DNA from: Porpolomopsis calyptriformis
Taxonomy: Eukaryota; Basidiomycota; Agaricomycetes; Agaricales; Hygrophoraceae
Length of the DNA: 64,000 nt
Reading direction: 5' to 3'
NCBI GenBank assembly: GCA_951640195.1
Contig: OX621167.1
Coordinates: forward strand, 1,302,001-1,366,000
Under the pieces are notes generated by a model. The model worked only from the letters and a program-made list of their open reading frames with translations, was not told the DNA's origin and did not search any database. The position numbers were made by a program, and so were the translations under genes. Position 1 is the first letter of the stretch. Each line of letters begins with the position of its first letter. Positions 32,601 through 45,117 of this stretch are shown here, piece after piece.

Positions 32601-35600
32601 CTCTTACCCCGTATAACGGCGATACGCCCAGAGTAAGCCAGAGGAGGAAGTAGCTCACGAGAGTGCTATAATCGCGGTGCCTATCACCCACAATTCCACT
32701 ACTGCGGCTTCTGATGACTATTATCAAACCGTCGTCATCACGGCGCTTCTTGCCATTCTAAAAGATCAATCTCTCAGCGGCTACCACTATACTGCTACCG
32801 AGGCCATAATGTCAATTTTCAAAACTCAAGGACTCAAATGTGTGACGTTTCTTCCACAGGTGACGTAGTCTTCGCTCTTCGGGGAAATTCATCCAGTGAC
32901 ATTAACTTTTTGAACACCAGATCATCCCGGCGTTTGCTGCTGTTACCCGTGCTCATGGGGCGCGTTTACAAGAATTCCATTTACAGCAGCTTGCGATCCT
33001 CATCAGCATCATCAAGCAGCATATTCGTAATCACATGCCAGAAGTATTTGGGCTAGTGACTGAGTTATGGGAAAACCCATCGCTCCAGCTCCCCATAGTG
33101 TCTCTTATCGAATCTCTGGGTAAAGCACTCGACGCCGAGTTTAAGCCATTCCTTCCAAACATCCTGCCACTTATGCTGAAAATTTTTGATGGAGAGGAAA
33201 ACGAAAAAAGAATGAACACTCAAATCAAAATATTCGACGCCTTTTTAACGTTTGGAGCAAACATCGAGGAATACCTCCATCTTGTTATTCCAATCATCGT
33301 CAAGTCATACGAAAGAAAGGATGGAATTGCGTTACGCAAAAAGGCAATACAAACTATCGATGGATTATCCAGACGGGTTAATTTCTCGGACCATGCCTCT
33401 CGCATCGTTCACCCACTGGTTCGAGTCTTGGAATCCTCTCCCAATGAGCTCCGCATGACTGTTATGGATACTTTATGTTCTTTGGTAATACAACTTGGCT
33501 CCGACTTTGCGATATTTGTCCCAACTATTAACAAGGTAAGTAGGCGGCAAAATTACCTGAGCCAATCTTTCTCATGTACTGCACAGTGCTTGGTTCGCAA
33601 TCGCATCCCTCATCCAAAATACGAGAATCTCATATCCAAACTCCTCAATGGCGAGCGTTTACCACAGGAAACAGGTGTTCTGGAGCTCCTGTAATTTTTT
33701 TTTTTTTTTTGTTAAGCTTTCTCCTCTTACCTACTCCCCTTAGTTTGAGTGAAAGCCCCCCGGAATTTTCTGCCCCGGCAGAAGCCTCGAAGATGACAGT
33801 CAATCAGCAACATCTCAAGCAGGCATGGGATACGTCACAGGTTTCTACCAAAGAGGACTGGATTGATTGGATGCGTCGTCTTGAGGTTGAGTTCATGAAA
33901 GAATCGCCTTCGCACGCGTTGCGTGCTTGTATGGCTCTGGTGGAACTTCACGCACCCCTTGCTAAGGAGCTATTTAACGCCGCTTTTATTTCCTGTTGGA
34001 GTGAACTATATGACCAATACCAGGTTTTTGATATTCTCCCGTAAGGCTCTTGTCGTATGCTGAAATTATTATCCCCTAGGAGGACCTTGTTCGCTCAATT
34101 GAGTTCGCAATCACTTCAAGTACAGCGCCGCAAGACCTCGTCCATCGATTGCTCAATCTCGCCGAATTTATGGAGCACGAAGAGAAACCACTCCCAATCG
34201 AACATCGCACTCTCGGAGAATACGCAATAAAGTTCCACGCGTATGCAAAAGCATTGCATTATAAGGAACTCGAGTTCTTCTCGGAATCATCGCCTGCAAT
34301 CATTGAAGCACTAATCGGCATCAACACGAAACTTCAGCAACATGATGCTGCCTGGGGCACTTTACTTACCGCACGGGAACAGTATGATATTACCAAGCAT
34401 GAGGAATGGTATGAGAGACTCGGCAGATGGCAAGACGCATTGTCTGCCTACGATAAGAAGGCTCAGCAGGAACCAGATACACCCGACATCCAGATTGGAC
34501 GCATGAGGTGTCTCCATGCACTCGGCGAATGGGACCAGCTTGCGGCTCAGGTCGAAGAGAACTGGGCTAATGCGAGCCCAGAAGATCGCCAGGAAATCGC
34601 ACCCATGGCAGCCGCAGCCGCATGGTCCCTGAACGAATGGGATTCCATGGACGATTACATTGCGACCATGAAAGCAGACTCTACAGATCGCGCTTTTTAT
34701 CGTGCCATTCTCTCAGTACATCAGAATCAATTTGCAAAAGCTTTAACTCAAATCGCCAAAGCCCGTGATCTTCTCGAACCTGACCTGACCTCCCTTGTGG
34801 GAGAGGGTTATGGCCGTTCATACAAGTGAGCCCTATGATCTTACTCACTACAGACTTGCTTCTAATCCTTTTTTGAGCATCATGGTCCGTGCACAGATGC
34901 TGTCAGAGCTGGAGGAAATCATTTTATACAAACAATATGCTGACCAACCGGAACGCCAACAAACGATGCGGAAGACATGGATGAAAAGGTCAGTGCGAGG
35001 ACAAGTTGTCGAAATTTCATTTCTTAACGTTTCACAAGATTGCAAGGGTGTCAGCCAGACGTTGAAGTGTGGCAGCGCATTCTTCAAGTGCGAACTCTAG
35101 TCCTCAACCCTGAGGATGACCCAGTTGTGTGGATCAAATTTGCTAACCTATGTCGCAAGTCCGACCGGATGGTACTCTCAGACAAGACGATCAACTCTTT
35201 GCTTTCGCCCGAAAGGGTACGTTCGTGATTCATTGAGACAATAAGCAATATATCCAACTCACTTTAGTTGCACTTCCGTGACAACCAGCATATGAAGGCC
35301 CCGCCGAACGTGGTTTATGCACAACTGAAATACCAGTGGGCCGCAGGTGCTCGAGAAGAAAGCCTTACATTCCTGCGACAGTTCTCCACAAATCTTGCCA
35401 GAGATCTCCAGGCTGAAACTAATGAACATGCGCAACGCTCTGGAGTGTCCAAACAGAGACTTGCCGAACTTTCACGGCTGCTTGCACGTTGCTACTTCAA
35501 ACAGGGAGCATGGCAAATGGAACTAAAAGAAGACTGGGGTTCTGTGTGTGAAACTTTGGCATATTATTTCTTTGGACCTAATGCTTGTTTAACAGAGGAA

Positions 35601-38446
35601 TGTAGAAGACATCTTATCTTCTCATTACCTTGCAACACACTATGATCCAACATGGTATAAGGCTTGGCACACCTGGGCACTGGCAAACTTTGAAGTCATC
35701 GGTTATATGGAGAATCAAACGGACGGTAGGATGGGCGATGTACATGGGAATGGACTTGCGGCACATGTCGTGCAGGCAGTAGAAGGTCCGTGGTCCAGAA
35801 ATATCCTTCGTGCCATTCCTTAATTTCAATTTTAGGCTTCTTCCGTTCAATAGCACTACGAAATGAAGAAGCACTGCAGGATACTCTACGACTTTTGACT
35901 CTGTGGTTCAAGTATGGTGCACATGATGATGTCAGTCACGCCATGGGTAGCGGCTTTTCTACCGTAGAAGTTGATACTTGGCTTGAAGTCATACCACAGG
36001 TATCGTCATTTGGTACACTTGGTGGACAAAATTGACACATGCCTGTCTTAGATTATTGCTCGGATTCAAACACCCAGTGTCAATATTCGTCGAAACATCA
36101 ATCATCTGCTAACCGATGTTGGCAAACATCACCCACAAGCATTGATTTATCCCCTGACTGTGGCTTCCAAGTCATCCAGCGCCTCGCGTAAGAATGCCGC
36201 TCTGACTATTATGGATCGGATGAGGGAACATAGCCCAACAATAGTTGCTCAGGAAAGTATTGCGGATCCACCCAGAATTTCAAGCTCACCTGCTTCCACA
36301 GGCCTTAGTAGTCAGCCGTGAACTTATCCGAGTTGCAATCCTTTGGCATGAACTATGGCATGAGGGGCTGGAAGAGGCATCCCGGCTTTACTTTACTGAG
36401 AAAAACCCAGAAGGGATGATTGCTGCTTTAGAACCCTTGCATGAGATGTTTGAACAAGTTGTTTTTGCTACTCCCGTTCTGATTCCCCTTACTCATGATG
36501 ATTGTGATGTAGGGTCCTACGACAGTTCGAGAAACATCCTTTGCTCAGGTGTTTGGGCGTGATTTACAAGACGCTCGTGAAGCATGCCGTCGATATCGTA
36601 TTTATGGCGAGACAATTGAACTAGATAAGGCGTGGGACATATACTACGGGGTGAGGACAAATCACTTTCAACTGGGACTACTGCTAAACAGTGTATCTGG
36701 TAGGTTTTCAAAAAGATCGAAAAACAGCTACCCCAGCTCACGACGTTGGATTTACAATATGTTTCTCCGGGTTTACTGAAAGCGCGCAACCTAGAATTAG
36801 CAGTTCCAGGTATGATCTACGCTCCACTTCTTAGGCAACATGCCAATAATATTCAAAAAGGAACATACCAAAGCGGTCGCCCGATCATTAAAATTGAGAG
36901 CTTTGCTACTAAACTAACTGTCATATCTTCGAAGCAGCGTCCACGACGATTGTCGCTCAAAGGAAGCGACGGTAGGGACTATCAATACCTCTTGAAAGGC
37001 AGGAACCACCCTAGTTATTATGGAATAAAGAACTCACAATAATTTTTAAACAGGCCATGAAGACCTCCGCCAAGATGAGAGGGTCATGCAACTTTTCAGT
37101 CTCGTTAATACTCTACTGTCGATAGACACGAATAGTTTCAAGCGCCGTCTTCACATTCAACGGTACCCGGTCATTCCGTTAGCTCCTAATGCTGGTCTTC
37201 TAGGCTGGGTGCAGGACAGCGATACCTTACATGTTCTAGTCCGCGACTACCGGGATTCTCGGAAGGTTCTCCTTAACATCGAATATCGTCTGATGCTACA
37301 AGTTAGTGGCGCATATATTCTTCCTCTTCGGCTCACATTTATTGAGTAGATGGCGCCTGATTACGAAAATCTGACTTTACTCCAAAAAGTCGAAGTCTTC
37401 GAATACGCTCTCGAAAATACCACCGGACAAGATCTTTACAGAGTCTTGTGGTTAAAAAGCGCCAACTCAGAACACTGGCTTGAACGTCGTGCTACCTATA
37501 CACGGTCGTTGGCGGTTAATAGTATGGTCGGCCATATTCTTGGCTTAGGAGACCGGCACCCTTCCAACTTGTTACTTGAGCGCAGCACCGGCAAAGTGGT
37601 CCACATAGATTTTGGCGACTGCTTTGAGGTTGCAATGCACCGCGAAAAATTCCCAGAAAAAGTGCCATTTCGGTTGACCAGAATGCTGACCCATGCCATG
37701 GAGGTGAGACTTCTCGTATTTTCATTTTCTTGCCTAGTTTAGCTTCTTGGCTATCAGGTTAGCGGGATTGAAGGGAGTTTCAGAAATACTTGCGAAATTA
37801 CAATGCAGGTGTTGCGGGATAATAAGGAATCTCTTATGGCGGTTCTCGAAGCTTTTGTTTATGATCCGCTGATCAACTGGAGGCTTATGCAAACCGAGGT
37901 TGAAGTGCGAAGGCCGGAAGGTATAGTTCTTATAAGCTTCCTTCAGCTGGAACGTCATTGTAATTCATGACATTCCCAGAATCAGAAAGTGACCCCGATC
38001 GTGCTGCTGAGCTGGCAAGGGTTGCAGCTCACCCCCATGGACCCACGCGGAAGCTTAAGGCTGATGAGAACGATATCTTCAATGGTAAATGGCTCTGTTC
38101 ACATATTTATGACGAAAGTCACTGACTCGTAACAGAAGCCCAAGGGGAACCCGGAGCACAGGAAGTGAGAAATGAGCGAGCTTTGTCTGTCTATAATCGT
38201 GTTCAGCACAAGCTTACCGGTTAGTGGGACAACTCTTTCGCGACTCACGTCCTTATTCACACCTCTTTCCACAGGACGTGACTTCAATCCTGACGTCGTT
38301 CTCTCGGTACCTGCCCAGGTTGATAAACTGATTATTCAATCAACATCATTGGAAAATCTATGTCAATGCTTCTCTGGATGGTGAGCCGTTCTCACACACA
38401 CCATTCGACTACTTTTTAACCCTCTTCAAGGTGTGCTTTCTGGTAG
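29684..38446 (+). CDS. TOR: TOR serine/threonine kinase (33 exons)
   Basis: TOR is the PIKK-family growth regulator and catalytic subunit of the TORC1/2 complexes. Exons: 29684-29797, 29849-29981, 30040-30569, 30625-30826, 30875-30986, 31038-31231, 31281-31402, 31444-31528, 31580-31780, 31838-32075, 32131-32575, 32632-32859, 32921-33535, 33587-33690, 33744-34023, 34080-34825, 34878-34988, 35039-35216, 35268-35543, 35596-35785, 35836-35999, 36052-36252, 36302-36457, 36513-36650, 36704-36809, 36861-36998, 37054-37301, 37350-37703, 37758-37920, 37980-38084, 38136-38219, 38275-38380, 38431-38446. This gives 2360 codons, normal for TOR. HEAT repeats fill the N-terminal half, then FAT. The FRB domain ([20 protein letters not shown]) is near residue 1830, kinase motifs [21 protein letters not shown] (about 2150) and HIDFGDCF follow, and the FATC tail ends in a CAFW terminus. 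Intron 22 has an ambiguous donor and intron 26 is GC-AG. Confidence 0.96.
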
Positions 38447-39090
38447 TACATCATGGTACGATATTCAAATATTGGGATTTTATACGGATTTGGCTGTGTT
38501 TACGATAGAATAACTGTTATGGCCATGGCCATCCAATCTTTCTGTTGGCGCATTTATGTGAAGTGGCTTGATGGACCTGCTGTTTCTTCTGCACCATACA
38601 GTGACTCAAATATGCATGTGGCATTTTTGTGAGATAGGAGTCATCCATTGAGGGCCAGGTAGGGCAACACAATGGAGGTGAAGTTCCTGTTGACTAGTGC
38701 CAGTGCCAGTGTGAGCAGATCTTGGGCTTGCACTGGCACTAGTCAATAGGAACTTTGCCTCCATTGTGTGCAATGGATTGACAAGCATGTATCGGGCCAG
38801 GTAGGCCCTACCTGGCCCGATACGTGCTTGTCAATCCACTTCGCCTCGTCAACGAGGCGAAGTAGTTTTAATCGACACGTGACCACTCCCAATCTGGGAC
38901 ATGAATTGGAGAAGTATGTACAGTCAATGACATCTGTTTTCCATGTTTTTGTGCAGTATTTCTTCATCTCGGGTTGACTCAAACATAACCTAATAAAATA
39001 AATTTGGTGGGAAAACAGTCACGCACTGGGGGTTACTTGATGGCTGCAGATGACGTGACCAAGGTTGTGACACCATAGCTTTTGACAACT
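38447..39090. other. TOR-ARP8 intergenic region
   Basis: It holds the 3' flank of TOR, the foldback cluster at 38668-38863 and the promoter side of ARP8. No gene is seen. Confidence 0.6.
38668..38863. repeat. Cluster of three consecutive hairpin-forming inverted repeats
   Basis: Arms 38668-38706 and 38730-38768 (39 nt, 3 mismatches); a 65-nt near-perfect palindrome 38774-38838 (1 mismatch); and an 11-bp perfect stem with a 4-nt loop at 38838-38863. A partial copy of the second palindrome core (GGGCCAGGTAGGGC) lies at 38652-38665. It could be a foldback or MITE-like element or its remains; no target duplication was established. Confidence 0.8.
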
Positions 39091-41909
39091 ATGCCGCGAG
39101 GAATCCCAAACGCGAAACGCGATGATTCTGGCATGCGCTATACCACCTTTCACGTACCCTTAGCGTCAGTGCTGCGTTTCCGTCCGCCGTTTTATGCTGG
39201 AAATAACTTACTTTGGGGTAGACCTAACCCAAAACATATGGGTTCAACATACTTGAAATCAGAAAGTCAGGCCTTGTGGCACAGAAATGCTACACGAAAG
39301 AATAAGACCCAGGTCGAAGACCCTGGCTTGCCTGCAACAGAGCAAAGGTGACAAAATGGGTCGGTTAGATATATCTACATATCTGAACATCGAACAGGCG
39401 TGGTTCCCAGGTTATTGTCATTCACCCCGGGTCACGCTGGCTCCGTGTTGGAAAGGCCTGCGACGTAAATCCTGCTTCAGTTCCAAATGTTGTTGCTCGG
39501 AAAACCAAGCCGCCGAATCCTATATCAGTCTTCGTCGAAAGCATCTCACGACCACGAAAGGGACGACCAACTCTTCAAACCGCTCAGCCACAGACTGGTG
39601 ATGAATATGCCGTTCCCCTGACCTCAGATGACCCTGTATGTTGTTCAAAATGATGCTACCCGGTTTAATGATTATTTTGCCAAGTTTGAAGCAAAAATCG
39701 CCGCGATTACTGTATCTCTCCGAGACAGAATGCGGTTTTATAAGCTTCGCGTCACCCCGAATGCCGCTAGCATCGCTTCTACGTTCAATGCACAATTCAA
39801 GCCCGAAATAATACCAGAACACACCGATCCTTTCCGCGTTAACTGGATTTTGGGCTGCTCGGATGACGTGCTTGTTGGCGAAAAGGCAACGCTTCTGCAT
39901 TTGTTACGGACTTCTGGCTGAAACAGTGACTCCGCAGGCCCTTCGGCTAGCGGATCCCCAGCATCAGGGGTACGCAGTACGGTGGCCGATCCGTGGAACA
40001 AAATTCAACGAGAGAGATTACACATCACTACAACCGATCCTCAGTGATATCGAGACCATCCTCCGGACTTCATTAAAAGAAAACCTTGATGTTGATAGGA
40101 GCGACTACAAGGCATTTGGCCGTTTTTCAGCAGAGCGGAATTTATATTTACTCGTTATTAGAACAGGATTACTCCGTGGTTCTCGTTATCCCTGATTTTT
40201 ACGACCGAGTATATGTTCGAGAATTCGTCAACCTCCTCTTGGTGACAATGGGTTTCAAACAGGTTTGCGCGCAACAGGAAAGTCTTGTGGTGGGTATGCA
40301 ATTTTCATCAGCAGTAACACAATCCTTTTGTAGGAATCGCTCGCTGCTACATACGGTGCGGGTATATCAAATGCATGTGTGGTTGATGTTGGCGCGGTCT
40401 CTACCAGTGTCACTTGTGTTGATGAAGGGCTCGTTATCTCTGACACCAGGTACATTACCATTTTCCACCCAACAACTGTCAAGCTACGTTGCTCACAACC
40501 TCTGTTAGAATGTCCCTTAACATGGGTGGCGACGACATCACTGAGTTTCTCTACGTTTTGCTGGAACGGATCAATTTTCCTTACGCAGATGTCAATTTGA
40601 CACGGTGGCATGACTGGAACGTCATGGAGGATCTCAAGTCAAGGTTATGCACATTAGCAGAGGCAGGTGCCATCCCTGACCCACTATACTGGTTCGAGTG
40701 ATATTCCTAATCTCACGAATATAGGGCGATGTGGCACTGAACCTGTACGATTTTGTTGTTCGCCAACCCGGCAAACCCGCCGAAAAATACGGCCTGCGGG
40801 CTTACGATGAAATTATATTGGCACCAATGGTACGTTTTCCCTAACTGGCCTTAGAACATAAACAAATCACGAACGCAGTGTATCTTTGAACCGAGGGTTG
40901 TAGAATTCGACAGAAAACGGATCGGTCTGCACTCTAATTCCCACCCGGACGTTTTAGAAGAGATAATAGAGCATGCGGCGGATCACGTTGTGAGTTCTTT
41001 CTATCTATTTTGTTAATTCCCGGTCCCCTTACCTTAGCAGACTCAAGCCATGATAATTTCAACGCAACACCTTATGCCGGCCCCCCCTCCGACGGAAGAT
41101 CAGACACCAGGAAAGGATCAGCTGTCAACAGGTGCGACCCTTACTCAAACTTTTATTCACTAGGACTTGAACTCTCGGAAACTAGTTGAGACTTCTGCCA
41201 AGGACGAACAACCAGATGGTTTAAACATTTCGGTTGATAAAACGACAGCTCCTCTAGGAGAATCCGGTCCTTCTGAAGGTCTTACGGAGCTTATTGACAT
41301 GGACGATGAATCCAAAAGCACTTTTTCCGTTCGACAATCGCAAACGAATACCTCAAAGCCACTGGCTGGCAACAAGACACCGGGAACAACGTACCCTGGC
41401 GGATTTGCTATCGATGTGTGTTTTGAGGCCAGCAAGTTGCCCTTGGACGTAGCTATTTTCAACAGCGCGCGGGCGGCTGGAGGGGACGAAAAAATCCGCA
41501 AATACCTTCAGGCCGTTCTGGTCATTGGAGGAACGGCGCTCGTTCCGGGGATGGCACACGCGTTGGAAAGCAGGTACGCGTTTTCGTCGAACATCCCCCG
41601 CCTTGTGGCCACAGAGGACTGAATCCGTTCAAACCTTAACAGACTGCAAGCCATCGCAACGCCCCTCGTTCCGAATATGGAGACAGTGCAAATTATCCCC
41701 CCTCCGAAGGAAGTCGATCCTCGTGTCTTGGCATGGAAGGGGGCTGCTGTCTTAGGTAAAATGGACAGTATTGCGGATTTGTGGGTCACTGCGAAGGACT
41801 GGGTATGTAAAAATAAATAATAATGTTCGGAACAGAACTGAACCGAGTGTTTTACTCGTAGGATACTCTAGGCATGCGTGGTCTCAAAGAGCGATGCTTC
41901 TACCTGTAA
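39091..41909 (+). CDS. ARP8: Actin-related protein 8, INO80 chromatin remodeller subunit
   Basis: Thirteen exons: 39091-39347, 39398-39635, 39685-39885, 39938-40111, 40167-40277, 40334-40449, 40509-40662, 40725-40829, 40879-40989, 41041-41131, 41186-41573, 41643-41802, 41862-41909, giving 717 codons. Actin-fold segments match Arp8: VIHPGSRWLRVGKA, FYKLRVTPNAASIA, VVLVIPDFYDR, VVDVGAVSTSVTCVDEG, GLRAYDEIILAP, VGGTALVPGMAHAL, VDPRVLAWKGAAVLG and the terminal KERCFYL. Arp8 binds histones and nucleosomes in the Arp module of INO80. A 48-nt in-frame GC-AG intron (39174-39221) may also be removed from exon 1. Introns at 39886, 40112 and 40663 need GC donors, and the one at 40278 needs a GA donor (or a GT at 40290 that adds four residues). 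Confidence 0.93.
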
Positions 41910-42270
41910 ACACGATTCCAGACCTATTACATAATGAACCGCGAATCCAGAGGCACGGCGCAGGGGAGTATGAGGTGTGTATCGTTAGTACAAGAGGAAT
42001 AGGTGGTGGAGAGCCGCAGTGGTAAGGGTGAATGATGATGAGAGATTGCAAGCCATGTGTGCAATTTTTCGAACAGGCGGAAGGATCATGATTCAGATGG
42101 AAAGGGGTGGCGCCCGAGTAGGGTGCGAACAAGCAAGTGATTCGATGAGACCGTTCCTGTGATGAGGGATAGCCAAATGCGTCGCTACAAGGACGTTTTC
42201 TTTGCGAGCTCACGCTGTTCCTTTTGCGTAGAAAAACGAATTCCATAGGCAAAGAATTTCAAGCGCGTGT
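41910..42270. other. Convergent intergenic region ARP8 / RING gene
   Basis: About 360 bp between two 3' ends. No gene or repeat is seen. Confidence 0.55.
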
Positions 42271-43418
42271 TCAAACCCTGAGGTGTGCTTTGAATTCGAT
42301 GAACTGTCGTGGAGTTAGAGTGGGCCAATGCTTTCTGAGGTGATTTATTTTTTCTCGGCCATCCCTGTGGGGGACGAAGAAGGAATGAATGAAAGGTTAA
42401 TGAAAGGAGCGAAAAAGATGCTTGCCGGTCGCGTCGGATCCATTCAGCCTTCATGCTGCCGTCCTCTCTCCAGGCCTCGGCGCGTGCGGGTTGTTGTGGT
42501 GTGACTACTTTGGGTCTGTTTGTGTGCTCCTTTTCGGGGCGAGGTTTCTCGTTTGGTTTTACGGCGAGGGGAGCGTCGGCGAGCTTGGTGATCAGATCGT
42601 GCAACACATTCTCCACGGTTCTGTTTGGGACGAAGGGGAAGGTGATATCGGAGCGAGGGAGACGCTCGGGGGTATTGACGAGCATGCTGCGGCATATCGG
42701 ACAATCGACGGGTTGGTGCCATCTGCCACAAGCCTTGTGCAGACGCGAGAAAAACCACCTTAGGATGCACAACGCACAGAAGGTGTGTCCGCAATTTCCT
42801 GGATTGAGGCTTATTGGACAAGCCCTGTTTGCCGCGTGAGAACGATTACGATAGTTGGGCTTGAGGGGGAAAAAAAACTCACATGACGTCGTAACACAAA
42901 GCGCAGGTGAAATGTTCTTCGAGCTGGGAAAGTATAGCCTCAGCCTCGCGTTCTGCGAGTTGGGAGAGCAGCAAGGAAGCCTGTTCCTCCTTCTTCGAGA
43001 GCTGGGAGAGCCGACCGTCGAGGTCGTCCGACTTGCGTTGGAGCTCCCTCTCCCATTTTAGCAGCGCCCTCTCGCGGTAGGCGACCTCGGGCGGGTTGAG
43101 CTTGCACGACGCGCCGCATGAGGGACGGTGTTTCCCGGAGAAGGGCTCCTCGGCACACACGGCCGGGGAGACATGCGCGAAGGATGATGAGTCGGCAGAG
43201 AGCTTTCTGCGCTTTGTCGGTTTGGGCTTCTTTCCCTCGATTTGGACGACGACCGTGTTCCTTGGTAAGCCTGGGTGTGATTGGAAACCGTCAGTTCTCC
43301 GCGTTATTAGGAGCAAGACATTTTTGTAATCACCCTGTTGCTTGATTAAACGCTGCGATCGACGGGTTCTGGCTGCCGTGGGTCTATCAGCTTTGAGCCT
43401 GGAAGAGGAGGCATCCAT
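42271..43418 (-). CDS. RING-finger protein, putative E3 ubiquitin ligase
   Basis: Exons 43334-43418, 42883-43270, 42426-42824, 42271-42364; 321 codons. A basic N-terminus is followed by a coiled coil (about residues 95-140: KWERELQRKSDDLDGRLSQL) and a C3HC4 RING: CALC, then NCGHTFCALC and CPIC. The rest is a Lys/Pro-rich linker and a C-terminal tail (HWPTLTPRQFIEF). The last intron (42365-42425) uses a GC donor. The RING arrangement suits ubiquitin transfer; substrate and partners are unknown. Upstream reading is open to 43457, but the first ATG is 43418. Confidence 0.82.
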
Positions 43419-45117
43419 GCGAGCTGGCGTGGAATGTGTGACATGTGACGCGCCCAAATGGGCGATGGCTTACATAATAGATAAACTGCTTGCAACTGGC
43501 GATCGTAGGAAGAGTGGGCTCACCGCTCAGTGTGGGGCGGAAGTACGGCCCCCGACGGTTTCGGGTGGAGTCATCTATCTTCGCGGTATCCATCTGTTCA
43601 GAGACGTTCCTCGCAATCAAAGATATTCACTGATTGCGGAGAGAAGGACCCACGATGATGCTGGTTACAGAGACTGGCAAGTCGGTCATCAAAAAAACGC
43701 CGCTAAAAGCTTCATGACCCGGCCGCCTCTCCGAACCCTGTAAGAGCTGATAAAACCTGATTCAGGTCGATAAGCATTGAGAACGGTATGTTACGTGTGA
43801 CTGCATCATGACGACCACAGGGTGATATTTTTTCCCCTTGCATTTGGGACGGCCGGGAGATGTCGATGGGGAATGACATCTGGGCACGGCGTCCATTGCT
43901 CTCCCCCATACCCGCAGTGACCGCGATGTGTACATGGTTATACGAGGCGCAGTTTCTGTTGATGTTTTGGCCGACGAAGGATCACTTGACCGCACCGAGA
44001 TGATCTGAATTTGCGCAATTGCCAATCAGGTCTCCGTGGCAGGCACATCAACCTCCACGGGTCCGGATTTGGCAAAGAGTGTCTTCTCCATCAGCGTGGA
44101 GGTGGTAAACCCTGTGAAGGACATTCTGGCTCCGATAGGGTCGAAAAAGGCAGGAAGGGCCCAGACCGATATCTGGTTGTTTTTCTCTATGTGGCCGGTT
44201 GCGGAGCGCACACGTGTGTCGGTCAAAGGGGGTGGCGGCTGTGGGTGGACCGAGGGAGGAGGAGAGGATGAATTGCGGGCAGAAGGGGATAAACGGGAGA
44301 GACCTTTGAGGATGCCTTGATTGGACTTGTCAGGGACGGCCAAATTGAGGGGGAGTGAAGGGATCTGCAGGATTTGGAACAATAAAGATTGAATGGTTAT
44401 CTATGATTCCATATTTGGTATATTATTCCCATCATATAAATTATCTGTAATCAGATCTAATCAGAGGCGACACGAAGAATGTTGTTGTTTATCGTGACAA
44501 ATATTCCGATTGTGTATGTAATATGGACGTACGGGCTGTGAAGACCATTTGTCGAGAATGTGTCATGCACGAGGAGAGTGCAAGGTGAGCTCGACTGCTG
44601 GGATGGGATGGGACGGGCGGGGCCAGTTTTTCCGTTGGGAGTGGGCGTTGTCAGATGTCATCGTGTGTACGATCAATGAGGCACGGTTCGACGTGTGCCG
44701 TGGGAGAGTTGGGTGGCTACATATGGAGTGGAGCGAGTGCCATGCGGGAAGGGCGGGGGGGTGGCTGTATGGTATGCAGTGTGTGATGGTCGCACACGCG
44801 GTGAATCGGTGAAGAGGAGGGAGCGAAAGAGGGGGAGGAGATAACTGAGAAAGGAGATATTGCGCTTTGGTCGGGGGGGAAGAAATGATCGGATGAGATG
44901 CCGCGGGAAAGGATTATGAAATCATGAGTGTGCCGAGAAGAGAAGATGAAGAAGTAGAAGAGTTCTTTATAGAAGAAATGATCGAGATCTTAGATCAGAT
45001 TTATTTTTTTTTATTTTTTATTTTTTTTTATTTTTCATTTTTTATTTTTTATTTTTATTATTATTTTTTCATTTTATTTACTCACTCAATCTCTCTCTTT
45101 CTGTAGAATCATCATCA
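43419..45117. other. Divergent region between the RING gene and the C2H2 gene, poorly resolved
   Basis: 1.7 kb with weak coding signals only. A minus-strand reading at 44026-44382 is listed separately. A T-rich stretch at 44998-45070 followed by CTTTCTGTAG at 45095-45105 resembles the end of a 5' UTR intron of the downstream gene; a short open stretch from ATG 44924 precedes it. Confidence 0.5.
44026..44382 (-). CDS. Hypothetical protein fragment (uncertain)
   Basis: An open minus-strand stretch of 118 codons with a Pro/Ser-rich first half and a more globular second half (ISVWALPAFFDPIGARMSFT). It has no ATG at its limit; the first in-frame ATG is within GARMSFTGF. It may be the last exon of a gene whose upstream exons I could not define, or chance. 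The family is not recognised. Confidence 0.25.
   Translation of the reverse strand: MFQILQIPSLPLNLAVPDKSNQGILKGLSRLSPSARNSSSPPPSVHPQPPPPLTDTRVRSATGHIEKNNQISVWALPAFFDPIGARMSFTGFTTSTLMEKTLFAKSGPVEVDVPATET

Noticed and set aside
44924..45106. Separate 60-codon gene upstream of the C2H2 protein.
   Set aside because: The second half is a run of T-derived Phe/Ile/Tyr codons; it is more likely a 5' UTR with a T-rich intron end.
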